Shown here one piece after another: positions 1-8,392 of a stretch of 29,326 bases of DNA. The stretch is from Bacteroidales bacterium UBA1800 (lineage in GTDB: Bacteria; Bacteroidota; Bacteroidia; Bacteroidales; VadinHA17): the NCBI GenBank assembly GCA_002319915.1, contig DCFQ01000021.1, positions 7,160-36,485 on the forward strand, written 5' to 3'. The translations under genes were made by a program, and so were the position numbers. The notes beneath the pieces are model-generated. The model was given only the letters and a program-made list of their open reading frames with translations. It had not been told where the DNA came from and did no database searches. Numbering within the stretch: position 1 is the stretch's first letter; the number at the start of each line of letters is the position of its first letter.

Positions 1-47
<47 letters not shown>

Positions 48-215
48 GTTTGAGCTGCAAATTTAATATATAATTGCATTAAATGTCAAATAACCAGCAA
101 AATTTTCAAGTGCGACTGAAATTTGCCATCTTACAAATACCCTTGCACAAGCGAAAGATAACCACAAAATCGCTCCTGACTCCTCAATCGAATACTGGGA
201 TATTTCTTTGGGCAT

Positions 216-233
216 CATCATCTTAAGATGATG
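216..233. repeat. 18-base perfect palindrome
   Basis: CATCATCTTAAGATGATG reads the same on both strands, with its centre between 224 and 225 and no loop. It lies about 170 bases upstream of the tRNA gene and 295 bases upstream of the permease start. It could be a protein-binding site or part of a cruciform; the sequence alone does not say which. Confidence 0.6.
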
Positions 234-297
234 CTAATAATTCTCATTTATTCAACCCCAACCCTCTGAATAGTTCTTAAATCCAATATATTGTTTA

Positions 298-321
298 ACC
301 CCGGGGTTTAGTCCCCGGGGT
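298..321. repeat. GC-rich inverted repeat (9-base arms, 6-base loop)
   Basis: Arms ACCCCGGGG (298-306) and CCCCGGGGT (313-321) flank TTTAGT. Each arm itself contains the palindrome CCCCGGGG, so the element can fold several ways. It stands out sharply from its AT-rich surroundings. There is no T-run beside it, so a simple intrinsic terminator is not clearly indicated; a dispersed repeat or structural element is equally possible. Confidence 0.6.
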
Positions 322-403
322 ATTCTCATATATAAAATCCTGCCTTATGTTATTAAAAGATCCCTTTACTTATATAGTGTTTTTATTTGCTTACGTACCG
401 GGT

Positions 404-411
404 TAATTTTG
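404..411 (+). promoter_or_regulatory. Putative Bacteroidota -7 element TAATTTTG
   Basis: TAATTTTG fits the Bacteroidota sigma-ABfr -7 consensus TAnnTTTG exactly. A TTTG occurs at 386-389, but the 14-base spacing is shorter than the usual 19 to 21, so the -33 match is doubtful. Transcription from here would give the permease gene a leader of roughly 110 bases. Confidence 0.4.
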
Positions 412-527
412 CCGCGAAACAAAATACAACAGGGAAAGAACCCGGAGCAGCCCAAAACACAAACGCTCCGCTAAAACAGAGGTGCTGGTAATAAAATTAT
501 GCATGTGAAACTCAAATCGGTATTAAT

Positions 528-2975
528 ATGCTAAGAAATCATTTCAAAACCGCATTCAGAAGCCTGCTCCGCGACAGGAACTTCACCATAATCAACATTG
601 CAGGCCTGGCTGTCGGCATTGCAGTTTGCATGATGATCTTCATCATTATACAATTTCACACAAGCTTCGATAGTTTTCACTCAAAGAAAGACCGCATCTA
701 TCGTGTGCTGACCGAGTATCATTCCGCAGATGCAGCAAATCTTCCTTATGGGAAAGACGTTCCTTTCCCTATGCCCAAAGGATTAAAAATGGCTTTCCCC
801 CAAATTGAACAAGTGACAGCGATCTTTGCAAGCCACGATGATAAATTGCTCATCCCCGGCGAAAACGGAACAGCGGTAAAAGCATTCAACGAAGACAAAG
901 GCGTATTTTTTACAGAGCCTTCATTCTTTAAAATATTTGATTTCCCGCTTCTTGCAGGTACGTATGAATCATTGAAAGATCCGGATAATGTTTTGCTTAC
1001 CAGGGAAATCGCGGAAAAATACTTTGGCGACTGGAAAATAGCGCTGGGCAAAACCATTAAGTTGCAATTGGGCGGCTATATATTCGAACATGGCACGGAT
1101 ATTTTGAAAGTTTCGGGTATTCTTGCCACCATACCGGCAAATACGGACTTTCAGCTAAAGCTTGTTGTTGCTTACGGTACCAGTTTTTCCGGAAGCCTTA
1201 TGGCAAAATCCACCGATTGGGAGGACAGAGCGAATTCAGGATTCGGGTGTTATGTTTTGATGCCGCCGAATACTTCAGCCGGGAATATCAATCAGCAGCT
1301 AAACGCATATTCAAAGGAGGTTCAATCGCCTGAAAACCATGACAGTCATATTATTCAGCCGTTGCGCGCCGTACATTACGACACACAAACAGGCGATTAC
1401 AGCAACAGTACAATCAGCCGGAAACTGCTTGGCGTCTTGTGGCTGATAGCAGCATTCATCCTGCTGATTGCCTGTATCAACTTCGTCAACCTTTCAAGTG
1501 CCCAGGCTATGAACCGTGCAAAAGAGGTCGGCGTCAGGAAAGTGCTCGGAAGCACAAGAACTCAATTGCTGATCCAGTTCATCCTCGAAACATTTCTGAT
1601 CGTTACATTCGCAGTGCTGCTTGCAACTGTTATCACTATCCTTGCAATGCCATTTATAAATCAAATCCTGGAACTTTCGCTTTCATTCAATCTCATTGCC
1701 AATCCTGCCATTATCTTATTTCTCCTGGCTGTAACAATTGTCGTGACTGCGCTCGCTTGCTTCTACCCGGCAATTGTATTATCACGCTTCAATCCCGTCA
1801 ATGTTTTAAAGAGTAAGCTATCTGCCAACGCTCCAAAAGGGATTTCACTCAGGAGGGGATTGGTGGTGTTTCAATTCATAGTCGCGCAAGCCCTGATCAT
1901 TGGGACATTCATCATTGTAAAGCAAATGAAATACTTCATGGATCGTCCACTGGGCTTTGATAAAGAGGCAATCATAAATATTCCTTTCCGTGTAGATACA
2001 TCATGGTTCAGAAGGGAGGATTATCTCAAGCAACAGCTATTATCGGTAAACGGTGTGAAAGCGATGAGCTTCAGTTCCAACACCCCGGTGGAAGACGGTA
2101 ATGATATGTGGAGCACATTCAAGTTTGACCATTCAACAAAAGAAGCAGATTTTAAAGCAATTACCAAATTTGCCGATGAAGAATACATGCCGGTTTATAA
2201 ACTGGAGCTGATAGCCGGAAGAAATTTGCAGCCTTCAAAATTTACCAGTGAATTCCTGGTAAATGAGTCGCTTATGAAAGGCCTCGGAATAAATAATCCC
2301 GATGAAATACTGAACAGGGAAATAAGCATTTGGGGTGATAAGATAAAATGTCCGGTTGTAGGGGTTTTAAAAGATTTCAATGACAGGTCTTTCCGCAATG
2401 AACTTTCACCGTTGCTTATCACCACAAACGGAACAATGTACAGCCAGGCAGGGATAAAATTTGAAACGAAAAACATTTCTTCTGTACTTCAGGCTGTTAA
2501 AACAATATGGGAGCAAACAATTCCCAACTTTGTTTATGAGTACAAATTCCTGGATGATAAAATTGCAGGTTTTTACAAACAGGAGAGCCAGCTGGCAAAG
2601 CTATACAAGATCTTTTCCGCCATCGCCATTTTCCTCAGCTGTCTTGGCCTCTACGGTCTGGCATTATTCATGGCAGTGCAGAGAACAAAAGAAGTCGGCA
2701 TCCGGAAGGTTCATGGCGCCGGCACGGGGAACATTGTCTATTTGTTCTCAAGAGAGTTTATAATGCTTATCGCCATTGCCTTTGTAATTGCCACTCCCAT
2801 TGCATGGTATTACATGCACGGCTTGCTGCTGGATTATGCTTACCGTATCGGTGTAAGCTGGCAGGAATTTGCCGCAGGCGGGCTTATTGCCATGCTTATT
2901 GCACTTGCAACGATAAGCTTCCAGGCGATCAAAGCTGCGTTTGCTAATCCGGTGAACAGTTTACGATCTGAATGA
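528..2975 (+). CDS. FtsX/MacB-family ABC transporter permease
   Basis: 815-residue inner-membrane protein of the duplicated MacB_PCD/FtsX type common in Bacteroidota. Residues 1-45 hold the first membrane helix after the typical MLRNHFKTAFRSLLRDR start. A periplasmic MacB_PCD domain follows to about 290, then three helices at about 298-430 with the FtsX motif KEVGVRKVLG near residue 332. A second half begins near 445 with another helix and periplasmic domain, and ends in three helices (about 690-810) with the matching motif KEVGIRKVHG near 720. Such proteins work with a MacB-like ATPase in mechanotransmission or export of peptides and lipids rather than in import. No ATPase gene is adjacent, so the partner is presumably encoded elsewhere. 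The two-component pair downstream is a frequent neighbour of such permeases. The family is clear; the substrate is unknown. Confidence 0.9.
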   Translation: MLRNHFKTAFRSLLRDRNFTIINIAGLAVGIAVCMMIFIIIQFHTSFDSFHSKKDRIYRVLTEYHSADAANLPYGKDVPFPMPKGLKMAFPQIEQVTAIFASHDDKLLIPGENGTAVKAFNEDKGVFFTEPSFFKIFDFPLLAGTYESLKDPDNVLLTREIAEKYFGDWKIALGKTIKLQLGGYIFEHGTDILKVSGILATIPANTDFQLKLVVAYGTSFSGSLMAKSTDWEDRANSGFGCYVLMPPNTSAGNINQQLNAYSKEVQSPENHDSHIIQPLRAVHYDTQTGDYSNSTISRKLLGVLWLIAAFILLIACINFVNLSSAQAMNRAKEVGVRKVLGSTRTQLLIQFILETFLIVTFAVLLATVITILAMPFINQILELSLSFNLIANPAIILFLLAVTIVVTALACFYPAIVLSRFNPVNVLKSKLSANAPKGISLRRGLVVFQFIVAQALIIGTFIIVKQMKYFMDRPLGFDKEAIINIPFRVDTSWFRREDYLKQQLLSVNGVKAMSFSSNTPVEDGNDMWSTFKFDHSTKEADFKAITKFADEEYMPVYKLELIAGRNLQPSKFTSEFLVNESLMKGLGINNPDEILNREISIWGDKIKCPVVGVLKDFNDRSFRNELSPLLITTNGTMYSQAGIKFETKNISSVLQAVKTIWEQTIPNFVYEYKFLDDKIAGFYKQESQLAKLYKIFSAIAIFLSCLGLYGLALFMAVQRTKEVGIRKVHGAGTGNIVYLFSREFIMLIAIAFVIATPIAWYYMHGLLLDYAYRIGVSWQEFAAGGLIAMLIALATISFQAIKAAFANPVNSLRSE

Positions 2976-2979
2976 TAAT

Positions 2980-3069
2980 AAGATAGAAGATAAATGTAAA
3001 AGACAAAAGTGAAGGACCAGGTTACACGGGTGTTTTTACAATTATCTTGTGACTTATATCTTTTATCTT
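2980..3069. repeat. 13-base AT-rich inverted repeat around a 64-base spacer
   Basis: AAGATAGAAGATA (2980-2992) can pair with TATCTTTTATCTT (3057-3069); the only non-Watson-Crick pair is one G-U. The interval lies just after the permease stop codon, is purine-rich on the left and pyrimidine-rich on the right, and ends in a short T-run. It may act as a weak terminator or be a decayed repeat. Low complexity makes chance pairing possible. Confidence 0.35.
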
Positions 3070-3088
3070 TTTAATGAATTAATCACCC

Positions 3089-3096
3089 TAAATTTG
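3089..3096 (+). promoter_or_regulatory. Putative Bacteroidota -7 element TAAATTTG
   Basis: TAAATTTG matches TAnnTTTG exactly and lies 26 bases before the histidine kinase start codon. No TTTG sits at the usual -33 distance. It suggests that the kinase/regulator pair can be transcribed separately from the permease gene. Confidence 0.4.
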
Positions 3097-3122
3097 TTTA
3101 ATATCTTTATTTAAATAGCCAT

Positions 3123-4250
3123 ATGATGAAACTAACGAAGGAACAGACCAATACGATCATTATCCACATCCTGGTCTGGGCTCTCATTCTGGGTCTGCCG
3201 GTTTATCCCGCTAGGAGGTTCCAGATGGGGAGCAATTTCCTTTTGAACTATTACATCTTTATGGCAATAAATATCCTGATCTTTTACGCAAATTACCTAT
3301 TCCTTGTGCCACAGCTTTTCTTTCAGAAGAAGAGGTACAGGTATTATATGTCCGCACTTGCTCTCGCTCTCTTCTTTTATTTCATTTCAGATTTTACCAA
3401 CAACCAGGTTTTCAATTATATATCAAAGAATGAGAGCCAGGAGCAATTCAGGAGTGAGAGGCCCGGACAGCTAAACAGGGAACCAGGTGAAGGGCGAAAG
3501 CCGGGGCTTCCCCCTATAAGGAGGCCCAGGTTCATTATTGCCATACCCAATGCCCACCTCATCGGGTACGCATCATCCTCGCTTTTTATGCTGTTCCTTT
3601 CGCTGGGACTCAGGGTGCTCGAACGCCAGTCAAAAATCGAAAAGATGCAGGAAGAAACGGAAAAGGCAAGGCTGAACACCGAGCTAGCATTCCTGAAAAA
3701 CCAGATCAGCCCTCATTTCTTCTTCAATACCCTGAATAACATCTATTCCCTGATAGGAAGAAGCAATGAAGACTCAAGGGACGCGGTAATTAAGCTCTCC
3801 AGGCTGATGAGATATGTCCTGAACGAATCCGGGCAGGACAACAGGCTCCTGAGTGATGAGATCGAGTTCATGAACAATTATATTGATCTGATGAAGCTAA
3901 GGATAGGGGCTAAAACCAGGCTAAACATAAACTTCCCTGCAGAATACAAAAACCTGATGATCCCGCATTTGCTTTTTATCTCATTGATTGAAAATGCGTT
4001 CAAGTATGGCATCAGCGTTCAGGAAGAGTCTTTTGTAAACATCAGCCTCGAGTGCGGGGAACACAGCCTTATATTCAGGTGTGAAAACGGTTTGCCGGAA
4101 AGCAATAACGGGCCCATCATGGCTTCTCCCGGAATCGGCCTCGATAATTTAAGGAAGCGCCTCGGGTTACTTTATCCTGGCAGGCATGAGCTGGAAATCA
4201 ATAAGACAAAAGGTAAATTTGAGGTAAAACTAATTATTATGCTTAAATGA
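3123..4250 (+). CDS. LytS/YehU-type sensor histidine kinase
   Basis: 375-residue membrane sensor kinase. The N-terminal 170 residues contain four likely membrane helices (about 11-26, 38-62, 78-95 and 140-160), with a polar Pro/Arg-rich segment near 105-135 between the third and fourth. A short helical linker leads to the His_kinase domain, where PHFFFNTLNN carries the phospho-acceptor His198. The ATP-binding half has the N-box ENAFKYG (E290, N291) and the G-box GIGLDNL (from G337). There is no recognisable extracellular sensor domain, so the membrane helices themselves probably sense. The stop codon overlaps the regulator start in ATGA, implying translational coupling. The protein presumably phosphorylates the LytTR regulator downstream. 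The stimulus is unknown; the adjacent permease gene may be a target. Confidence 0.93.
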   Translation: MMKLTKEQTNTIIIHILVWALILGLPVYPARRFQMGSNFLLNYYIFMAINILIFYANYLFLVPQLFFQKKRYRYYMSALALALFFYFISDFTNNQVFNYISKNESQEQFRSERPGQLNREPGEGRKPGLPPIRRPRFIIAIPNAHLIGYASSSLFMLFLSLGLRVLERQSKIEKMQEETEKARLNTELAFLKNQISPHFFFNTLNNIYSLIGRSNEDSRDAVIKLSRLMRYVLNESGQDNRLLSDEIEFMNNYIDLMKLRIGAKTRLNINFPAEYKNLMIPHLLFISLIENAFKYGISVQEESFVNISLECGEHSLIFRCENGLPESNNGPIMASPGIGLDNLRKRLGLLYPGRHELEINKTKGKFEVKLIIMLK

Positions 4251-4960
4251 TAACTGTAATTGCTGTAGATGATGAACCGCTGGCCCTTCAGCTGATTGCA
4301 GACTATATCCGGAAGACGCCTGATCTGGTTTTGGCCGGCCAGTTCGAAAACCCTCTGGAAGCAGCACAATTTATCAGCAGAAACCATATCGATATTGTGT
4401 TTACTGACATCAGGATGCCAGGCCTGACAGGAATTGAATTCACGCGGTCAATGGTCAATGGGCCTGTCGTGATCTTTACTACAGCTTTTGATAAATACGC
4501 AATTGAGGGTTTCAAGCTTGATATTGCTGATTACCTGCTTAAACCCTTCACATATGAAGAATTCCTTACGTCGGTTCACAAAGCTGAAAGGATGTTAAGG
4601 TCAGTTGCTAAACCCGCGGATGAGACCCCTCCGGATAATGAATTCCTGTTCCTGAAGTCGGCCTATAAGATTAAACGGATTAATTTCAAGGATATCCTTT
4701 ACATTGAGGGATTGAAAGAATATGTCAAAGTTTATACCATACATTCAGCCAAACCCATACTTTCGCTTTCCTCACTGAAGATCCTTGAAATGAAGCTGCC
4801 GTCTGACAAATTCATGAGGGTCCACCGTTCTTTTATTGTCAACCTTCAGAAGATCGATACGGTTGAGCGCAGCAGGATTGTTTTCGGAAAGGCATACATT
4901 CCCGTTGGAGATCAATACAAGAGCCGTTTCCAGGAGTTCCTTGACAGGAATTTCCTGTAA
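4247..4960 (+). CDS. LytTR-family response regulator
   Basis: 237-residue response regulator, partner of the kinase with which it overlaps by four bases. The receiver domain (about 1-115) has acidic residues D8 and D9, phospho-acceptor D54 in FTDIRMPG, T79 and the conserved K99 in LLKPF. The C-terminal LytTR DNA-binding domain (about 135-235) shows the typical ILYIEGLKEYVKV and FMRVHRSFIVNL signatures. Proteins of this type bind direct repeats upstream of target genes. It ends 20 bases before the convergent TPR gene with no obvious terminator between them. Confidence 0.95.
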   Translation: MITVIAVDDEPLALQLIADYIRKTPDLVLAGQFENPLEAAQFISRNHIDIVFTDIRMPGLTGIEFTRSMVNGPVVIFTTAFDKYAIEGFKLDIADYLLKPFTYEEFLTSVHKAERMLRSVAKPADETPPDNEFLFLKSAYKIKRINFKDILYIEGLKEYVKVYTIHSAKPILSLSSLKILEMKLPSDKFMRVHRSFIVNLQKIDTVERSRIVFGKAYIPVGDQYKSRFQEFLDRNFL

Positions 4961-4980
4961 AGTGCCTCCTCACAGTGTCG

Positions 4981-5778
4981 CTACATTGAAATTATCTTGA
5001 GCGGTTTCCCTTCAGCCTGCTCGTAGAGCTGCTTTGCAGCTTCAGCCTTGTCATGGCTGAAGGACGGGTCCATTGAGTTTGCTTTCATATACGATTCGTA
5101 GGCCAGCTCATATTTTTTCACATAGATGTAGTAATCACCCATTGAATCATATGCATTGGGGTTATCAGGTGCCAGTTCCACGTATTTGTCGAAGGCTTCT
5201 CCTGCCTTCTGGCTCTGGTTCAGGGCCATACAGGCATAACCGAGCTGGTTGTAAAAGGGCGCCGGATCGGCTGCAACCCTGATGGCACTTTGAAGGGTGC
5301 CGACCATACCCTCAAGATCCCCGGCAATTGATTGGAAATATGCAAGATCATTGTACGATTCAGGATCATCGGGATACAATTCCACAAGCTTTTTGCCAAT
5401 ATCCGTTACTTTCGAATCACCGGCGACAAATTTCTTAAGGGCATCTTTGAGAAGATCTTCACCATCACTCAGGTTTTGCCTGCAATCTATGGCGGCCTCA
5501 GCGTAATTTTTGAAATCCTGTGGGGAATTGTTCATCAGGTAGTACATGGCAAGCTGGTAATTCGCCATGAAGAAATCATGGTCCTCTTCGAGCGCCCCGC
5601 CAAATGTCTTGACCGCTTTGTCGAGCCTGACATCATCAAAATATTTCTTTGCTTCTTTATAATGTGACAATGCATCTTTCGAGCTTGTGGTGACAGGCAT
5701 TAACCTGGCTTTCCCTGACTGTGCGTTGCCTTGTATCGCGAACGACACGATCACCAGCAGAATTAACAATTTCTTCAT
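4981..5778 (-). CDS. Secreted TPR-repeat protein
   Basis: 265 residues. The start MKKLLILLVIVSFAIQGNAQ is a clear Sec signal peptide with a likely cut after NAQ. The mature protein is built of tetratricopeptide-like helical pairs from about residue 35 to 250; the best unit lies near 175-240 (FYNQLGYACMALNQ, then YDSMGDYYIYVKKYELAYE). Such proteins are periplasmic or lipid-associated scaffolds. There is no lipobox Cys and no C-terminal sorting domain, so a soluble periplasmic location is likely. It is transcribed on its own; the C45 hydrolase gene lies upstream on the same strand 188 bases away with a hairpin between them. The partner is unknown. Confidence 0.8.
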   Translation of the reverse strand: MKKLLILLVIVSFAIQGNAQSGKARLMPVTTSSKDALSHYKEAKKYFDDVRLDKAVKTFGGALEEDHDFFMANYQLAMYYLMNNSPQDFKNYAEAAIDCRQNLSDGEDLLKDALKKFVAGDSKVTDIGKKLVELYPDDPESYNDLAYFQSIAGDLEGMVGTLQSAIRVAADPAPFYNQLGYACMALNQSQKAGEAFDKYVELAPDNPNAYDSMGDYYIYVKKYELAYESYMKANSMDPSFSHDKAEAAKQLYEQAEGKPLKIISM

Positions 5779-5916
5779 TTCCCTGAATCTGTGTTATGTA
5801 AATATAGTCCTTGTTTTTACTCTTACTTAAACCTGCAAATATTGTGCAAATCGCTGTTGTTTCGAAACATGCCTGACACGACCTTCAATGTCCGCCGGCA
5901 CAGCAGTTATATAGAT

Positions 5917-5962
5917 AACAAGCAAAGATCATGCTTGTTGACTGGATCCCGGGAAAACCCGG
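5917..5962 (-). terminator. Possible terminator hairpins after the C45 hydrolase gene
   Basis: Two hairpins lie just past the hydrolase stop codon on the minus strand. The first, 5962-5949, has a five-base stem (CCGGG/CCCGG) and a four-base loop. The second, 5939-5917, has an eight-base stem AACAAGCA/TGCTTGTT around a seven-base loop, followed by an AT-rich but not T-only stretch. The missing T-run keeps the confidence low. Confidence 0.35.
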
Positions 5963-5966
5963 TCAA

Positions 5967-7382
5967 TCAGGGAGCCGGTTTCTCTGTGAGGATCCATTCC
6001 TGGCCCGGCATATCCCTCAGATAGTCTTTCTCAAATTCATATTGAGGATGGGCTTCAAGGAAACTTTGGGCAATGAAAGGCTTTCCGCAGGGATGCCCCA
6101 TGATTGCCCACAATTGCAAATTGCCTGCCAGCTCGCTGTTGGTTGCCTTTGCCTGGACAGCACCTGCGTGATAAAAGGCACCGTCCCAGGAGATCTCATT
6201 TTTCCCTGAATCATCCTCGTCAAGATGACCGCACAGGGAATACCTGCCGGCTTTTTCTTCGCCACGTTTCAAATCGGAATGATCGCCCATGAAGGTCTTT
6301 GCCTTTTCGATATCGATCCTGCCTTTATTCTCCCTCATCAGCTGTTCCCATCTTTGCCTGCGGAAATTTGGCGATGCGGCATCGCTTGAAGGATCGAACG
6401 AAGTCTCTTCGCGGATAAGCTTCTCATGTAGCGGATAATTCGCACCGGTAAAGTACCCGTCAGAACTCCTTTCAAGGAATTGATTCTTAAGCCCCAGTTC
6501 CAGGCGGGCTATCTCACCGGTCTTATTGTCACCTATAAGCCAGTCGTTTGCATATCCCCCATTGTTCTTTTCCTCCATGGCAGCGACCCACTCGTCGATC
6601 GACGAAGAGTACTGGATCGCCTTCCTTGCTCTTGCGAATTCTGCCATTCCCAGCGTGTCAAATCCCTTGAAATTTGAAATTGTGGTCTCGGTTACGATCA
6701 GTCCCGAACTGTTGATGTTGAAATCATCCCCGCTGTGGATCATCCCCGGCAGGGCATCCATCACGATCCTGAATCCTTTTTCAGGTTTCATGTCGACTAT
6801 TGCATTCCATCTTTCACCTATCACATACTCCGACCAGTTGTTATGTGCCATTACTATCTTCCCGTCGGTGGTCCAGGATCCGGTTGCCGCAAAGGCGCTG
6901 CAGTGTTCGGCGGGATGCGGATCTTTCTGCTGTTCCAGGAATGGCACGTAGTACCCCGACATTTCCAGGATTGAATTAATGGCCAATATGTCGCGCACAT
7001 CAATTTTCCCGGGCCCCATCTTTGCGTTCACACCGTCTGCGATGCCGGTCATCTCAAGCTGGTACTCTTCCGGGGTCTTTGACCAGAATAACCTGTACGA
7101 TTCATTTCTGTAAAAATCCCAGTTCCTGCCGGTGGTTTTCATATTGAGCATTTCAAGGGTGCGGCGGACATCCATGATCTCACCGGCAAGCAGGTATCCA
7201 TGCTGATATCCCATAACCCCGGGCGTTCCCTCAATGTGGATAAGGATCCACCCGTTCTTTTCGGAACGGGATGAATGAGCCATTTTTTGCTCATGGGTAA
7301 GCGCGGGTTTCTGGGCCGGTCCGCAGCTTATCCCGGCCATTATTGCCAGGATAAGCCAAACAGGCAAAAGGAGCTTTTTCAT
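5967..7382 (-). CDS. C45/phospholipase-B-like Ntn-hydrolase lipoprotein
   Basis: 471 residues. The N-terminus is a lipoprotein signal, with hydrophobic residues 3-16 then GISC and Cys20 as the likely lipidated residue. The body resembles the C45 (acyl-CoA:6-aminopenicillanate acyltransferase-like) and phospholipase-B-like group of N-terminal-nucleophile hydrolases: a GYQHGYLLA segment near 58-66, then EHCSAFAATG with Cys161 as the probable nucleophile exposed by self-cleavage, and a VMAHNNW segment just after. Mature enzymes of this fold hydrolyse amide or ester bonds in acylated amino acids, penicillins or lipids. The substrate cannot be read from sequence. The gene follows the ABC operon on the same strand after a 95-base gap, so read-through from it is possible but a functional link is not shown. 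Confidence 0.75.
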   Translation of the reverse strand: MKKLLLPVWLILAIMAGISCGPAQKPALTHEQKMAHSSRSEKNGWILIHIEGTPGVMGYQHGYLLAGEIMDVRRTLEMLNMKTTGRNWDFYRNESYRLFWSKTPEEYQLEMTGIADGVNAKMGPGKIDVRDILAINSILEMSGYYVPFLEQQKDPHPAEHCSAFAATGSWTTDGKIVMAHNNWSEYVIGERWNAIVDMKPEKGFRIVMDALPGMIHSGDDFNINSSGLIVTETTISNFKGFDTLGMAEFARARKAIQYSSSIDEWVAAMEEKNNGGYANDWLIGDNKTGEIARLELGLKNQFLERSSDGYFTGANYPLHEKLIREETSFDPSSDAASPNFRRQRWEQLMRENKGRIDIEKAKTFMGDHSDLKRGEEKAGRYSLCGHLDEDDSGKNEISWDGAFYHAGAVQAKATNSELAGNLQLWAIMGHPCGKPFIAQSFLEAHPQYEFEKDYLRDMPGQEWILTEKPAP

Positions 7383-7477
7383 TGGGAATGCTGTTAAGGG
7401 ATCAATAATTCAATCATTTATCAATATGAAAGCAAGAGATATTGCTGTATTTACCAGGCCAGCCGGCAAGCACAAAG

Positions 7478-8392
7478 CTACTTCCCCTCCTTCTTCAGAT
7501 CATCGAGGAGAGAGCCAAGCTTGTTGACATATTCAGTGAACTGGCTGGAATATCTTATCGAATCATCCCTTACCTGGGGCAGGTCGATCCTGAAATGATG
7601 CCTGACAGTTGCCGGGCCGGAATCAAGAATATAGATATCTGTCGAAAGAAATACAGCCTCGCTTTCAGAATGTGTTACAAAAATAACAGTAGGGTCGACC
7701 TTCGCATTCTCAAAGATCGAACGGAGAAAGACCTGGACCTGTTTCCGTGTAACGGTGTCAAGCGCCCCGAACGGCTCATCCATGAGCAGGATCTGGGGGT
7801 TCACGACAAGGTTGCGGGCGATTGCCACCCTCTGAAGCTGCCCACCCGAGAGAATTGGATATTTTGCCCATTTGTTCTCGTGGCCGCCAAGTCCAACGAT
7901 CCTGATCATCTCCATTGCCTTTTCATTGGCTTCCTCCCTGGGAGTCCCCTTCAGTATAAGCGGCAGTGCCACATTCTGAAGAACCGTCTTCCATTCGAAT
8001 GAAGTGTATTGCTGGAAGACCATCGGAATCCGATCTCTGTCAGTCCGCTTCCTCCCATAGATATATACATCGCCCGATGTAGGGACCTGCAGGCCGGAGA
8101 TATACCTTAATAGGGTCGATTTCCCGCATCCCGACTTGCCCATAATGGTAATGAACTGCCCCTGGTCCTTTATATCCTTGATATCTAGGTTGAAATCCTT
8201 GAATACAACATTTACCGGGGTGATATCGGCATAGACCTGGTTGATATTGACAAGGTTGATGATGTCTCCCTGATAGCCGGCTTCCACTGAACCCTCGGCA
8301 TTGGCGCCCTCGGCGCCCATCTCCTGCCCTTCGCCGGCTGGCCCGGTTATTTCGCTGTCATCCTGTTTTTGAAAAATATTCCGCTTCATCAT
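7478..8392 (-). CDS. NitT/TauT-type ABC transporter ATPase
   Basis: 304-residue ATP-binding subunit of the nitrate/sulfonate/taurine (SsuB/TauB) group. Walker A GKSGCGKST (85-93), Q-loop at Q127/Q128, signature LSGGQ (181-185), Walker B ILLMDE (201-206) and switch His241 are all intact. An unusual acidic, Gly/Glu/Ala-rich extension of about 42 residues precedes the domain; family members normally start close to the equivalent of residue 45. Its start overlaps the permease stop in TGATG, so the two are translationally coupled. The protein sits on the cytoplasmic face of the permease and powers transport. The substrate is unknown. The N-terminal extension may be a docking tail for the coiled-coil proteins of the operon (inference). 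Confidence 0.9.
   Translation of the reverse strand: MMKRNIFQKQDDSEITGPAGEGQEMGAEGANAEGSVEAGYQGDIINLVNINQVYADITPVNVVFKDFNLDIKDIKDQGQFITIMGKSGCGKSTLLRYISGLQVPTSGDVYIYGRKRTDRDRIPMVFQQYTSFEWKTVLQNVALPLILKGTPREEANEKAMEMIRIVGLGGHENKWAKYPILSGGQLQRVAIARNLVVNPQILLMDEPFGALDTVTRKQVQVFLRSIFENAKVDPTVIFVTHSESEAVFLSTDIYILDSGPATVRHHFRIDLPQVRDDSIRYSSQFTEYVNKLGSLLDDLKKEGK

Larger units (their letters stand above)
48..527. other. Gene-free region between tRNA and permease gene
   Basis: About 480 bases with no credible coding frame. The region is AT-rich and holds an 18-base perfect palindrome (216-233), a GC-rich inverted repeat (298-321) and a promoter-like TAATTTTG (404-411). The tRNA points left, so this interval contains the upstream region of the tRNA and the leader of the permease gene on the plus strand. 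Nothing else was recognised. Confidence 0.6.

Noticed and set aside
5791..6209. Short plus-strand frames next to the hydrolase gene
   Set aside because: They overlap the hydrolase 3' end or the hairpin region and have no protein-like character.
7442..8002. Plus-strand open frame of 186 codons
   Set aside because: It overlaps the ATPase gene in antisense; the ATPase has all family motifs.
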